A stretch of DNA of 64,000 nucleotides from Apteryx mantelli. Taxonomy: Eukaryota > Chordata > Aves > Apterygiformes > Apterygidae. The notes under the pieces were generated by a model, which had not been told where the DNA came from, did not search any database, and saw only the letters and a list, made by a program, of their open reading frames with translations. The translations under genes were made by a program, and so were the position numbers. Below are positions 13,401-25,800 of this stretch, piece after piece. How positions within the stretch are numbered: the stretch's first letter is position 1; every line of letters begins with the position of its first letter. The stretch lies in assembly GCF_036417845.1 (NCBI RefSeq), contig NC_089979.1:45454775-45518774 (forward strand), given 5' to 3'.

Positions 13401-14482
13401 GCACGAGCTCTTCTGCACAGGTCGCAGGTAGCAAGGAACACAGAGTAATAACTTAAAAGTGTATTTTAAAACCTGAGCCAATATTTGAACATCATGAAAG
13501 TCCTTAGTCACCTGGGTGGAATTTGTTTCTAATTCACCGTTGCAACCAGGAGCGAGTGTCTGACATGCAATGTGTGAAGAGAACTGTTTCATGATGCACA
13601 TGTATCAAATCACTGGAAGGAGATATGACTGCAGTTGTTTAAATGCTAATGAACAAGGCATGTAGCAGCACACATGGATGTAGGCAGTGTAATTAGTCTG
13701 TTAAGTGTAGAATGAAATGGCATTGTCCACATACTACAAAGTTCTCAAGAAGTGCTAGTTATCCATTGCATTGATTCTGAATCTGTATAACAAGAACAAA
13801 ATTGTTACAAGTTTTAATAAAATTTTGCTGACAAAATTGTGTTTTTAAGAGCACTTGTTGCAAATATTTAACCTTTTCAGTTTTACTAAGCTATGAATAA
13901 TTATCTGGGTTGTGTGAGAGGATGGAATTTTCATTTGATGACATTGTTTTAATTTTAAAACAAAAATAGTTTTCTTTTTTGCCTTTAAAGAAGTACAGCT
14001 TATTCCAATTTGTGATGATTTTGTTTGCTTTTTTTTTTTTTTTTTCAACCTGATGAGTAAGGTTTAAGTATCAAGTCACCTAATTCTGTTGTTGCAAGTA
14101 ATGTTAGGTAGAAATTTCTTAGCTATGTTCAGCAGTTCTTTCTAATATGCAAAATATAAGGGATTAGTCTTTCATATTAATGTATTTTTTTACTTTTTTT
14201 TTTTCAAAATAATGCTTTTCTGGAGGATTCCACTTAGCCCTATTTCATGTTGCCAGAAAACAGCCTATTTAGATTTTAATTTAAATAATAATGTTTCCTC
14301 TTTACAAAAGTAATTAATACCAGCATCATTTTTCTCCAATGAAAACAGTAATTTTTGAGTCTGCAAATCAAATATTCAGTTTGATACAACTGAATATTGA
14401 ACTTAAGTTCAAAAAAATGATGCATGGTTTACTATTATTCTACGTTTGTATTTGTGTTTCTGGCAGAAGTGTGGAGGGATTT

Positions 14483-14500
14483 GGCCTTGATTCTGTAAAG
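14483..14500 (+). repeat. Possible end of an old inverted-repeat element
   Basis: GGCCTTGATTCTGTAAAG resembles GGCCCTGATCCTGCAAAC at 34293. Short match only; no partner end was found nearby. Confidence 0.25.
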
Positions 14501-14894
14501 TGCTGAATATTCCACAACTCTTATAATACCTATCTTAAATGACTACTCTAACTCTCTCACTGCTCATCTGCCATGTGATACTTAGTATGCATTTTCATAA
14601 GCAAAAAACATCAGTTTATTTATTGGTGTTCCATGTTTTTATATGAATTGTTTATTCATTTATTTGAGGTGATTAAATTTGTCAGCACTGCATTTGTTAT
14701 GTTTGCTTTGCACTTCAGTCTGCCGAATAGTTGTGTTTGTGACCATCCAGTGTTTTTTTTGTTTGTTTGTTTTTTTCAGAATGGCTGAGTTTGCTTGCAT
14801 CTTATTGGATATATTAAGTTTGTTTTAAAGTGTCAGTTGTGTTTTAATTCATAAATGTAAATCATTACCTAATGCTGACTTGCCACTTGTAAAC

Positions 14895-14900
14895 AATAAA
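14895..14900 (+). terminator. ZC2HC1A: Candidate ZC2HC1A polyadenylation signal
   Basis: Canonical AATAAA followed within 20-50 bases by GT- and T-rich sequence (TTTTTGCAGTG, CTTTGTAG). Other hexamers at 9783, 10576, 11815 and 15319 are alternatives. Confidence 0.45.
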
Positions 14901-14920
14901 GTGAATATGCCTATAAAACT

Positions 14921-15513
14921 TTTTGCAGTGCACACATCTTTGTAGCCAAACATGAATTTGTCTTAAATTAAATACACTGGGATACATAATACCATTCAAC
15001 CTTACAAATAGCATGAAGTTCATAGTCTGAAGGAAACCAGACCTAACATGAGGACTATCTAGTGTTTTTTCCTAGTGGTTGGGAGACAACTGCTTTAGTT
15101 ATGTTTTCAAAGGATAATAGTTTTCATTATTTTTTTTATTCACTTGAAAATGTGAATTAGATTTCTCAGTCACCTTGAAAAATGCTCTGTACCAAATATT
15201 TAAATTAGTATGATCTGCTCATATAAAGTTAATCTCTGTATTTCTTCTTCCTGACTCTGTGGAGAGTTCAGGTTATGTCAAGCTTATCATTGTGATACCT
15301 GTAGTTAAATCATTCTTTAATAAAGCTGCTAAGATAGAATAGGTAACCTGAACTCAATCTGGGTTTGTTCTTTCTGCCTCCTGAAGTTAGAGCACTGTTT
15401 TGTTGGTGAAATGATGAATCACTAATGTGTTCGTGTCAGGAAAAAAGCAGAAGTTACATTTTTCCTGTAAAACTCACTCATGTGAACAGAAATTGTAATA
15501 AGGGGTTAGGTTG

Positions 15514-15547
<34 letters not shown>

Positions 15548-17687
15548 ACTGAGTCGAGACCAGTTCCTCTTTTCTTTCCTCTTTTTAGGAGAAAGTTCCT
15601 CCTGGTGGCTCTTTTGTTTACTCCACCACACCCTCTTCGGAGGAAATCACGTACATTTTCCCATTGTTCTGGATGAAATTCATCTGCATGCCAAGGGACT
15701 GCAAAATCTTGTCACTACTGAGATACAGCCCCCCTGCTGGACTATTGCCATGCTGGCTTCCTCTTTATTCTAGTTCATCACGAATCATTCCAGTAGCTGC
15801 TGAATGAACCCTCTTGCTATCTGCAACCCACCTTTCCAAGCCAACATCTCTTTTGCTCAGCACAAAGCTGAAGAGGAGGAACTGGAAGGAAATGTAAAAC
15901 CAGCCAGGAGACATTACTCCTGCATCTTTAACTAAAGAACAGCAGCTGTAATACACTTGCTTGATAGTGTAAAGTGAGATTTGGACCTTCTCTTCCAGTT
16001 GACCTGCCTAGATCTGACTACTTAAACACCAGAAGTTCTTCCTTCTCATTATAAACAGCAGAGCACCAAACTCCCTCTTACTGTTGGAAATTATTCAAAG
16101 TGCAACATTAACTTGCTCACGGGGGTTAATCATCGCTTCTTGCTTAATTCTTGCAGTCCCTTGCAACAACAGTGCTAAAATTCCTGTAACTAAATTAAAT
16201 ACCCTTCTTGTCCTCCCTTGCCACCTTCCTCTAAGTTTAATGCATTTCTAAACCCCAGGTTTGACCTACTCATGTTCCTTCTTTGTACTAGCCTAATTTA
16301 AAAAAATCTGTTCAACCCAGAGATGCTGCTTTTTTTTCACTCCTTAATCTGGATTTTGTGAAAGGGAAGTAGGAGTGGTACCCTGCAAGGTTCTCATTCC
16401 TTAGCCCATTTCCTGCAAAGCAGTTTATTTTTGTCACGTTCATAATTTCAGGAAGGCTATACAAGTTTCTCAAATGGAAGGGAAGAAAGGAAAGTGCAAG
16501 AGTCACTGTGCTTAGCAGTTAGCCTTTGCCCCTAAGTGGCAACTCAGGAATCTTGGCAGTAAGAATCAGGCAGGCAGAATATTTAAGAGAAGCAATAAGA
16601 AAACACACACTTCAATAATCTCTCAATTTAAATTTCTGCTCTGGATCTAAGCTTGGCTTTTCCTAGGGATAGGCCAGAAACTGCCTGATTTGCCTTAGAT
16701 TTAAGTTGTGAGCTGCTGTGTAAGTCATCTAAATAGACTTTGTGATTTCAGTTTTATAGCAGCTAATATTGCACCTTTGTGTTTTTCTGTTAATCCCCAC
16801 TGACCTTTCCTTGCCAGTAGTGGTCATTAGGAAATAGATCTTGCCTTTCAAGTGTTCCTAAATTTCCAAAAAACAACAGCTGTCCTTCAGCAACAGAGAC
16901 AAATTTAGCCTGCAGCAACGTGGGACTTCTTTCAGTAGGAAGGATTTCTAGAGAAGCCAGTACAATAGTGATTGCAATCTCTTACCTGCAGTATGATACT
17001 AGGAAATCTGTTTCCTTTTACTTCCCCCTCCCCGTCACTGCTTGGAGTGAAAGCTGGAATGACCTCATACAGCAGGAGATAAAGAGAAAATGTGAAGGTC
17101 TCAATCACAGTTTTACAAAGATGCTACTCCTAGCCAAGAGGTCTAGCCCATGAATAGGTGGTGAGGGGGAGGGTATTCCAGGAAAGCATCACAGTGTGTT
17201 TGTCTTGCTTTTGACCTCTTTCCTCAGCATCGGCAGGAGGGCGCACTGGGTTACATGGATTTAGTATAGCAGATGTTATTCCAGTCAGAGGAGATCGATG
17301 CAGTTCTTTGAAGTGCATCCCATCATTACAAGCAGGTCTTTGTTCTGAATATCAATGTTTTCTGTCAGTAGTTCCACCAAAAACTTCTTTTAGCATAGAT
17401 AAAACAATATATGTTTCCCTAACTCTGAACCATGAAACAACAGCTGCCTTAATTGAAGATTTCCAAAAACATTTAGCCCAAGGCAGGCACCTGATATGGA
17501 AATGTCAGCCTAAAGTGTTTGGCCAAGTTATAAGCAAATCACAAAATGGATCTTTTATAATTGGAAGTGCCAAGCAGCTGGAGGCTATATTACCAGCTCT
17601 GCTTTTAATAATTAGCTGTGCAAAAAGCTGAAAGGGGAGTATTGATGCCCCAAAATACAACAATCCAATTCCATAGAAGACAAATAT
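14921..17687. other. Gap between the convergent tails of ZC2HC1A and IL7
   Basis: No gene recognised. It holds a further AATAAA at 15319, a 29-base T-run at 15515-15543, moderately GC-richer sequence at 15.55-16.5 kb, and a 107-residue plus-strand open frame at 17308-17631 without a recognisable domain or family. Parts may be alternative 3' UTR of either gene. Confidence 0.6.
15515..15543. repeat. Poly(T)29 tract
   Basis: Uninterrupted T-run. On the minus strand it could be the poly(A) tail of a retroposed sequence lying at higher coordinates, but no AATAAA precedes it and no parent was recognised. Confidence 0.9.
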
Positions 17688-18665
17688 TTTATTACCAAAG
17701 GAGTTATAATATCAAAGTAAGAAACTGCAAAAGAGTTACAAACATCTATAAAAATACCTCTATTTATCCAAAATTAAATATGAACACTTTATTAGTTAAA
17801 TGCCAATATATTATCCTCTGAAAATATTCACAAACTTTAAGTAATGTCTAACATATTAAACATGTTATATAAAATAATTGTGTACAAGAAATCACAATCT
17901 GAAGGTAAGCAATTCTAGCTACTCCTTCAGCTAACTAGAGGATACCTAAATGCACAAAGCTAGTGCTGTTTCTGGTCCACTGAACAAACTTACATTCAGG
18001 CATCCCCTTTCCCTCCTTCCATAGGCCTCACTATCTTGCTTCTACTTCAGCGAGCAGAAGTGTGCTACATCTTTCAAAAGCCAGTACTCCTTCCTAAGTT
18101 TTTTTAAAAGTTAACCTTTTCCCTATTTTTTCAAACCTAAATCAGATTGCAAACCCATTAAATGCAACCCCGGCTATGCTTAAAACATTATTGCTTCAGC
18201 AGAACAGACTCAAGAGCTGTTGCTTATTTGGTAGATTGTTCATTTTGGTCCTTGATACGTTCTACATAGATATAAAGAAATCAGCTACTTTTTCATACTG
18301 TTTTCCTGGTCTGCAGTTTCTAAGATAATTTTTTTAATTGCAGTAGACACCTAAGTATGCTTTCATATTAAGGTACTGTAAAGTTACTCAAAAGATAAGA
18401 AAATTCAAAGTAGTTTCCAGAGCATGAAGTGGAACTCAGCCTTCTATACTCCTTTCATTCAAACAGTGGTTTTTATTTCCACTTCTTGGACTTCAGCAGC
18501 TTTTTTTAGCCGTTTGTATTTATTCTGTCTCCAGGAACAAGGTACAGTAGCTTTCCATCAGAATTCTGGCATAAAGTGTTTACATAAGTGAACAGAGTTA
18601 CTTAAAGAATGCACATAAAATGCAAAGATACCAAGTAATGCCACTTTGAAAGAAAAGAGCAGGAT
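17688..18665 (-). other. IL7: IL7 3' UTR (extent inferred)
   Basis: Sequence following the IL7 stop on the minus strand. AATAAA on this strand lies at 18519-18524, 18472-18477, 17788-17793 and 17688-17693, giving a short or a roughly 1-kb UTR. Five AUUUA pentamers (TAAAT on plus, near 17775, 17797, 17946, 18138 and 18156) occur in the distal part, as expected for an unstable cytokine mRNA. No coding frame is supported here. Confidence 0.55.
17788..17793 (-). terminator. IL7: Candidate IL7 distal polyadenylation signal
   Basis: AATAAA on the minus strand about 875 bases past the stop, with a second one 100 bases further at 17688. Proximal alternatives lie at 18519 and 18472. Which is used cannot be told from sequence. 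Confidence 0.4.
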
Positions 18666-18818
18666 TCACCTGGAAATTATTTTTGCAAATTTATTCCAGC
18701 AGGATCGAAGGCTAGATATATTTTCTTTCAGTTCACAGAATTCTTGGTTACATTTCTTTTTTGAGTGTTCACCTGTTTCTGTATCTTCTTTATTATGCGT
18801 ATTTACCTCTGTGCAAAC
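18666..18818 (-). CDS. IL7: IL7 exon 5 (terminal coding exon)
   Basis: Acceptor TTTTTCAG then GTT TGC (phase 0); 50 codons and TGA. It encodes a charged linker (VCTEVNTHNKEDTETGEHSK) and helix D (CNQEFCELKENISSLRSCWN, then KFAKIISR). CxLK and CWNK match human IL-7. The TGA overlaps an AG|GTGAAT that could act as a splice donor, so an extra downstream exon is conceivable, but translation would still end here unless splicing removed the stop. Confidence 0.92.
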   Translation of the reverse strand, partial: VCTEVNTHNKEDTETGEHSKKKCNQEFCELKENISSLRSCWNKFAKIISR

Positions 18819-21800
18819 CTGAAAAAGAGTAGCTTATATTGTTAGTTGAGAAGTGCCTATTTTTTATATACATATATTGTGAAACAAATTAATTACCTTG
18901 CATCTCAATGAATAATGCAGGTATCTTATTCGGTAATTTAGCCAGAATGCTGGGCTGCTCACAATATCTGCAGTGACAATATGTAACCTGCACCAGTTCT
19001 CACTCTGGATACAGCATTGCTGATGTCCCTTCACACTAAACTGGGAGAATGCAGCTTTAACTCACAGGAAATAAGGACTTCTGAAACCCATGTGTGCAAC
19101 TGAGAACATGTACATCCTGTATCAGTGGTTTAAAATTTACCTTCAATTATGTGAAGAACTGGAAAAATAAAGCCAATTAAGTTGTGAGCCGATCTTTAAA
19201 CAACATAGGTATATGCGTGGTACCTTGAGATTTATGGAACAAAACAGTACTATGCCTAGAAGATGAGACTCTGGCTGAGCATTCAGGATTCTCCCAGAGA
19301 CCAGGAGACCACGGTTCTTGTCCTGCTCCAATTGCTGTTTATGATTTTTACTGAATGATTTTAATATAATTGGTCCTTAAATAAATCCAGGCACCCACAG
19401 GAACAGGCAGGAGTTTCAAGGGTGACACTCTTTGACTTTCATGACTTAAATTTGCCTTTTATACTTAGGCAAAAGTTAAATTCCACTACAGCTGCCTAAG
19501 GAAAATATAGAACCAACATTGTTTTGAGGATATGCTCCTAGGTTATGCAAGTCATTTCAAGGAGAAAAAGAATAAATTAAATGCAACCTTTACTCAAACA
19601 ATGTAAAGCCAACCATGAAGAATTACATGCTTTGGTGCCTATGGAAGGCTTTTCAATGTTGGTCAATATTTTTGAGTTCAGTACATAATTGTGAACCACA
19701 AAGTATTAAAAGAATACTTTCCCCTTGCTACGGTAGTCTGTAGATCACTGCACTAGAGCTGAGTGACATTCCAAAGAAATGACTCTGCAATGACTGAAAA
19801 TTCAAATATTTTCATATCTAAGTATTGTTGCTGAGTTTGAGATATTCTGATTAAAATAAAGATCAAGGATAAGCCAAAGGGATTATAGAAAGGGTAGAAA
19901 CTTCCACTAATTATTTGGTGAAACGAACCAATTTAAGCATATAGGGCATTTTATACATTAATCTAAGGTAGAACCCCAACATAGAGTTTCACACTATGAC
20001 TTTATCCTCTAGAGAAGTTAAAGGCCTTCTTCACATAAGTGTGGGCTTTGTCTTTTACTGGAGATTTAATTGAGGTGTTTCAGCGCTGATCCAGGGCACA
20101 CCTCTTGACTACAGAATTCCAGATCATTGGCTTAATTAGTCTTTGCACTAGGCTTAGTATCTATTGTAAGAGATATGCTAGACAGCAAAATTTGTCATGC
20201 ATATAACATGTACAAGATAGATGTACCTTAGGCAGATATGATACTCCATCTGTGCTGAAGAGCTCTAAGGAATAAGTCATGTACTTCTAATAATCTGTAG
20301 ACCATCATTGCCACTCACCTTTTCTTTTCTATTTCTTTCACATTTGCACTGTAGAACCTGTAACGTCCCACATGAGACTATTGCAGCTTTCCATCTAAAG
20401 TCTTTGCTGATTTTTTGCTTATTAAAGAATTTAAGCATGTTGCATGCCATACTCTGTAGTGATTCTATTTCCTGCAAAGAAAAATATGTCCTGAAAAGTC
20501 TGTGCATCATTAATTCTATGTAATGTTGGTTTGTCTTAAAATGTTCCATCAGTGACCATTAGTTTCTTTTGCTGTCATTGTGCCAATCTTTTCCAATAAA
20601 TTACCTGAGCAACCTGATCTAATTGCCATCTATTTAAAATATTCAAAATACCAATTTGTAGTAGAAATAATAGTATCCTAAGGATATTGGGGAGAACTCA
20701 TACCTTTTATGAAATCAGCTGATACAGTTAGGAAAACACTGAACCATTTTTGGAGTCAGTCCTTTTGTTAAGTCATGATAAAATCGGGAGCTACAGCTGA
20801 CAATTGTACCTTCTGTCATTTAAGATCTACCTCAAACTATTACTTTTAAAGATTTCAAACCTGAAGTGAAAAGCTTAGCCAATATGAATTTCTGTAGAAA
20901 AATGAAAATCGATGCTGGGAAAAGTTTGTATTTATTTTCATGGGCAAAACAAAGAAGATATGTTTTCGGTACTATTTTGGATTAAAATATTAAAGAATCT
21001 TTACAGTAGAAAAAAGATTCATTGGATATGGAATTAATTAATATTGCAAATGAATTAATATTTAATTGAAAAAATCACAATTTACTGGACAGACTGTTTG
21101 ATTCCAGATGCAGAAAAGAGTAAAAAGGACAATCCTGAACACCATGATTTGACTATTACAATGCAACATTAATCATTATCATAATCTGTTATTAAGGGAT
21201 TGGACTGTAAAAAAAAAAAACCACACTTGGGCTCATATTCTCTAACTTAAATTCTGAGAAATTAAATTTTACCTGAGTATCATTGCAGAAGAACACTTTG
21301 GCATTTTCATGTTTTTTATTCTTGCAGCACCTATCACGATACTCTGCAGACATATTTACCTGTAATAGATAATATATATTTAATCAAGTGAGTACTTTTA
21401 ATCAAGTGAGCCTGATTTCTCACTAACAGCTGGTGATCTGAACACTAAATTGTTCTTTAGGATCTCCTCAGCCATAGCAAGTGTACAATTCTGAGCTTTC
21501 CTTGGCAAGCAGGCACAAAAAAGCCTGATCCAACTACAATTTGTATAGGTATTCATTTTAAACCTTTACATCCCATTGAACTACTTGGTCTTTCACCATT
21601 CAAAAAAATACAGTAATGTTTAAATCTTACGTGGGCTGTTTGTTCTCCTCAATAAATACATGCCCCAGGCATCTGAAGAGATCTGAGCATTCACTTTGCA
21701 CAGGCATTAACAGAAGATGTATCTCTAGATATCCTAAGTCATAACACTTTCTCCCTTTGCTTGACTGTTATCTTTTATGAATGGTTTATTCTCTGTTTTT

Positions 21801-22820
21801 CCTTCTTCTACTTTCATGCTTGTCATTCAGATGACAACTGAACCCAACTCAATAAAAATCCTTCCCTTTCTTCTTCAGCCCGCATCCACATAACCTATTA
21901 CTATCAGAAGGGCTAAAACACCCCCAGAGAACTTGTGTCAATATTATATTAGCTTTCCTCACATAAGCACGTATGTGATTACATCAGTCAGTGTCATTCT
22001 TAGGTTTTTTTCTGCATGATTTTGTTTAACTTTGTCCGTATTTTAGAAGCTCACCCAAGCTGGATAGAACTTTTTAAAACAAGAATTGTTTTCAGAATCA
22101 GCAAAAGTTTTGGGAGGCAAATGTCCAATGACAAAAAAAATTGAGAAGATAATACACATCTATGCTTGTATCACAAAAGACTGAAATTTTAGCTGCAGCA
22201 AGATTTAAAAAGTATCCTAAAACTTAGTTTAGGTATTGGTGGCTTCACTTTCTAACCACCCATTCTCACTGACTTCAGAGATCACTGCCTCCAAACATCA
22301 GGTTGACTATTAAGGACTGAAAGTTATTGACTTTGGCTATGTGATTGCAGGAAAGTTTCTAGTGGACAAATGCTATCACCCAAACAGCATCATCAATAAT
22401 ATTTGTTGGTAAACTAATGACAAAACTATGCACTGACTCTACATAGAGGATAAATTAATGTGTCTTAAGCTGGATAAAATACAGACAGAAAAATGAAGAC
22501 TTGTACATTAGTTGCTTGTGCATGCCTATTCTAGGAAATAAGAACTTCAGAGACCAATACATTCCTATTACCTTTCACAAACATTAATTCTCAAGCTTTT
22601 TTTTTTTTAATTAAACAGCTAATAGTTTTAATTCTCATACAGTCTCCTAAAGAACTCTATCAGCAATAATATTTATTACAATAAAAAGATATGGACTTTT
22701 AAAATGAATCTGGAAGAAGGGAAGACTGCATTACTCCATCAAAATCCTTCAGCGCACCCTGGGCATGGAGTGCATCACACTGCAGCAGTGCCTCAGGATG
22801 CACCGCCATCTACAGCGGTG

Positions 22821-22859
<39 letters not shown>

Positions 22860-25800
22860 TGTGTGTGTGATATATATGAGATATATATATGATATATATG
22901 GTATATATGATATATATGATATATATATGGGATATATACGGGAACTGTCCCCAGGCTTCCCTGACCTCCCAGCTCCAGCAGGTCTGTGATTTGCCTCATG
23001 GCTCTTTCCCAGAGGAATACTGTAGGATGTAGTTCCCAGAGGCAAGTTTAGTTAATCCTGTCATATTCCTTTGCCTTTTAGGTCAACTATTTCATAAATG
23101 CCTACCAAAAGAGTTTATTTTTTTAATCAGGGAAACACTTGTCTTTGTTGGGAATAGGATGACAAACTAAAGGGGCCATTTATCTGTTTTAATATGGCCA
23201 TGATTATTTTCCCTGCCTTTGTGTCTTGTTCAGGATAATGACATTTTTCCCCCTAGGTAAGCAGCCTTTCCTTCTTCGTGATCTCAACAAACAAGACATG
23301 AACAGAATGTTTTTGAAGATTAAATGATCATTTCCTGACCCTAAAGATATTTGTTTCCACAGGAGGGCTGATGTATATATTGGCAGAGAAAGGTTAGAAA
23401 CCACTGGCATAAAACTCTGAAGGACAGTGGTGGATCAAAAGTGTGAAGAAATACAAAAGCTCATTCACCCCTAGTGACTTCATTTTTGGAAAAGCATCAT
23501 ATGTCACTTGTATTTCATGCAAGTAGATTTTGATTTAAGACTGCAACAGAATGGTGAATTCTAGTTTACTGACACACCGTCAGAGAAATTCCATTTTCAC
23601 ACAAATGCCTCTGGTAATCCAACCTCGTAAAATATTATTCTGCCATGAAAGTATTCCTGACAGATGAATTTAATTATTAATAATTCTTGATAAAGAGCCA
23701 AAAGGTAGATTTGGGGCAGGGATCATTAAATTATGATGATAGTTTTTGCAAAGCTATATTATTTCACTGATAAAGCCAAAATGGAGGAGAGGCTACTAGT
23801 TGCAATTGAGTAAGTTAAGTTTTTCTCTGCTGCCATCTAGAAAACTTGACTCTTGATTAAATAAAATACACTAATACGTAAAACACAGAGAAACTGTTTT
23901 ATTGTTATATAGATGAGATTCATGCCAATTTATGCAAGCACTAATTTATTGGTTAATGTTAAGAAAGATGCCTTTATAATTCTAAGTGATTATGAGGAGA
24001 GGTTTATGAAAATTTAGGACTATTAAATAATACCACTTTCTGCTCATTGGTTAATGAAACAAAAATCTTAAATGCTCGGAAAATGAAAGATTTCAGTCAC
24101 TCTCCATAAGAAACATTTCAGTACCCAGAAATCTCCAAATTAATCTAAAATTTCAAATGCAGATTTTCATCTTTAAAATGGTCAGCTGAATGGGATCACT
24201 GTCTGGAATAAAAGGTAGAAATCAGTTTAAAAATTAGTGGTTTGAATTTTGCGCCTCTGTTCACTTGTATTCAACAGACAACATAAAACTTATCAAGACT
24301 CCGTTAGCAGAGCAAATTATAGGTTTTGTAATGCTTTCTTCTTTTGATTGGAAAAATCCACAAGGGCTTGGGGTAACTTAAATGAAATTACTTCAGAAGT
24401 GAGTACTTCTTAATGTAATATATTGTACAATGTAGGCCAAAATGGTACATCTGTCTAACTATTTGCTGCATAGGCACAAACACCTATATCACATTATTTC
24501 TATGTGCAAGTAAGTGATACGCACAAACAGATTTCAGAGTAACATTAGAAAATGGATTGTTGTACACCCAAATAAAGACACCACCCAGTATCATGCATAA
24601 TTTTAAAACTGACTTTTATCATAGGTTAACATTAGAGTTATTTTTAATTATTTGCTTTCATTTAAGATAATTAACATTTTAGCAGGACCAAGAACTATAT
24701 TACCTACCAGCTCATTGATGTCGGGGCTTAGTATATTCTCATACTTCACACGGATTTCAGTTGTTCTATTTCCCATTGCACAACTAGATGAATTCACTGG
24801 TGGCAGAACAAGGAACAGTGGCAGAACCCAAAAGATAGATCTAAAAAAGGCTGGTTTACAACAAGAACAGTTAAGTACATTTTAAATGCCATAGAGTGTA
24901 TGCTCTATTAACAAACATACATACACTGTAATCTGCTAAAATAGTTTAAAGGGGATCTTTGTACAATTCTACCAAATGACTTGTACCTTAAGGGAAAGAA
25001 TTCACTCCAGATTATGACACCATATGGGTGCTAGGTGTCTAAACTCCCTCATGCTCCCTAGGTGTCTAAACTCCCTCATGCTACAAGCTGGGCTGAAGAC
25101 CTCTCCAGGCTTTACTGAAAGCGTTGACTAGGTCTCTCCATTGACCATAACAGGACCATAAGCACCTAGCACATACGTAGATGAATAAATTCAAGTGTCT
25201 TAATGTGGAGCTAAATCCCACTGTAATTCTGCTTACATTAAATTCTGCAAATGCCTGTGAACATGCCTCTATGTCAAAATGTGTTGAAACACATTTTCAG
25301 GCTGCCCAAATGTTCAGATCCCTGCTAGTGAGTGTAACCTGAGATGAAGCAGCAATATAACCTTCTTTGCAAGTATTTTTGCAATCTTTGGGAGCAAGTC
25401 TTACTGCTCCCCTGCTTTGCTTCTCCCCTCACAGGACCATCCTGCTTTGCTCAGACCTCTGTTCTTCTGTCCTTGGATGACATCTGGGAAACCAGGAGCT
25501 CTGTGAGGAAGGGCAAAGAGAGAAAGGACCAAGATACCATAAGAGCCTGAAAGAACTGATAGGGTAACTGAAGGATGCAGGTGACTGGCCTGATACTGGG
25601 AATGAGGGAAACTGAGGGAAACAGGATGATACAGGGATTACAAAGCTAATAATTGGAGATGGGCCTACAGCTATGAGACTGGAGTAGAATGATACTGAAA
25701 AAGAAGATAACAGAAACAGGGCTAGAAATTTAGGTTGGTGGGTGAGCAAAGATTGCAGCAGATTACTGGGATAATACGAGAAACACCGATCCCACCTCTC

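Larger units (their letters stand above)
9172..14920 (+). other. ZC2HC1A: ZC2HC1A 3' UTR (extent inferred)
   Basis: AT-rich sequence after the stop with no supported coding gene. AATAAA hexamers occur at 9783, 10576, 11815, 12644, 13816, 14895 and 15319, so several alternative ends are possible. The 14895 site is followed by GT/T-rich sequence and looks strongest. Homopolymer runs include a G-run near 12797-12808. A GC-richer pocket at about 13.23-13.44 kb stands out and is discussed separately. How much of this is in mature mRNA needs transcript data. Confidence 0.5.

Noticed and set aside
15544..16500. Possible minus-strand retrocopy ending in the poly(T) at 15515
   Set aside because: No polyadenylation signal before the tract, no target duplication seen, and no parent protein recognised.
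22704..23045. Open frames with HTHTHT and CVCVCV or YISYI stretches
   Set aside because: They translate the AC/GT and ATATAT repeats.
24841..24842. IL7 exon 2 acceptor directly after the TTTTTT run
   Set aside because: It would join exon 1 out of frame; the AG at 24852-24851 keeps frame and restores the MFHxxFR start.
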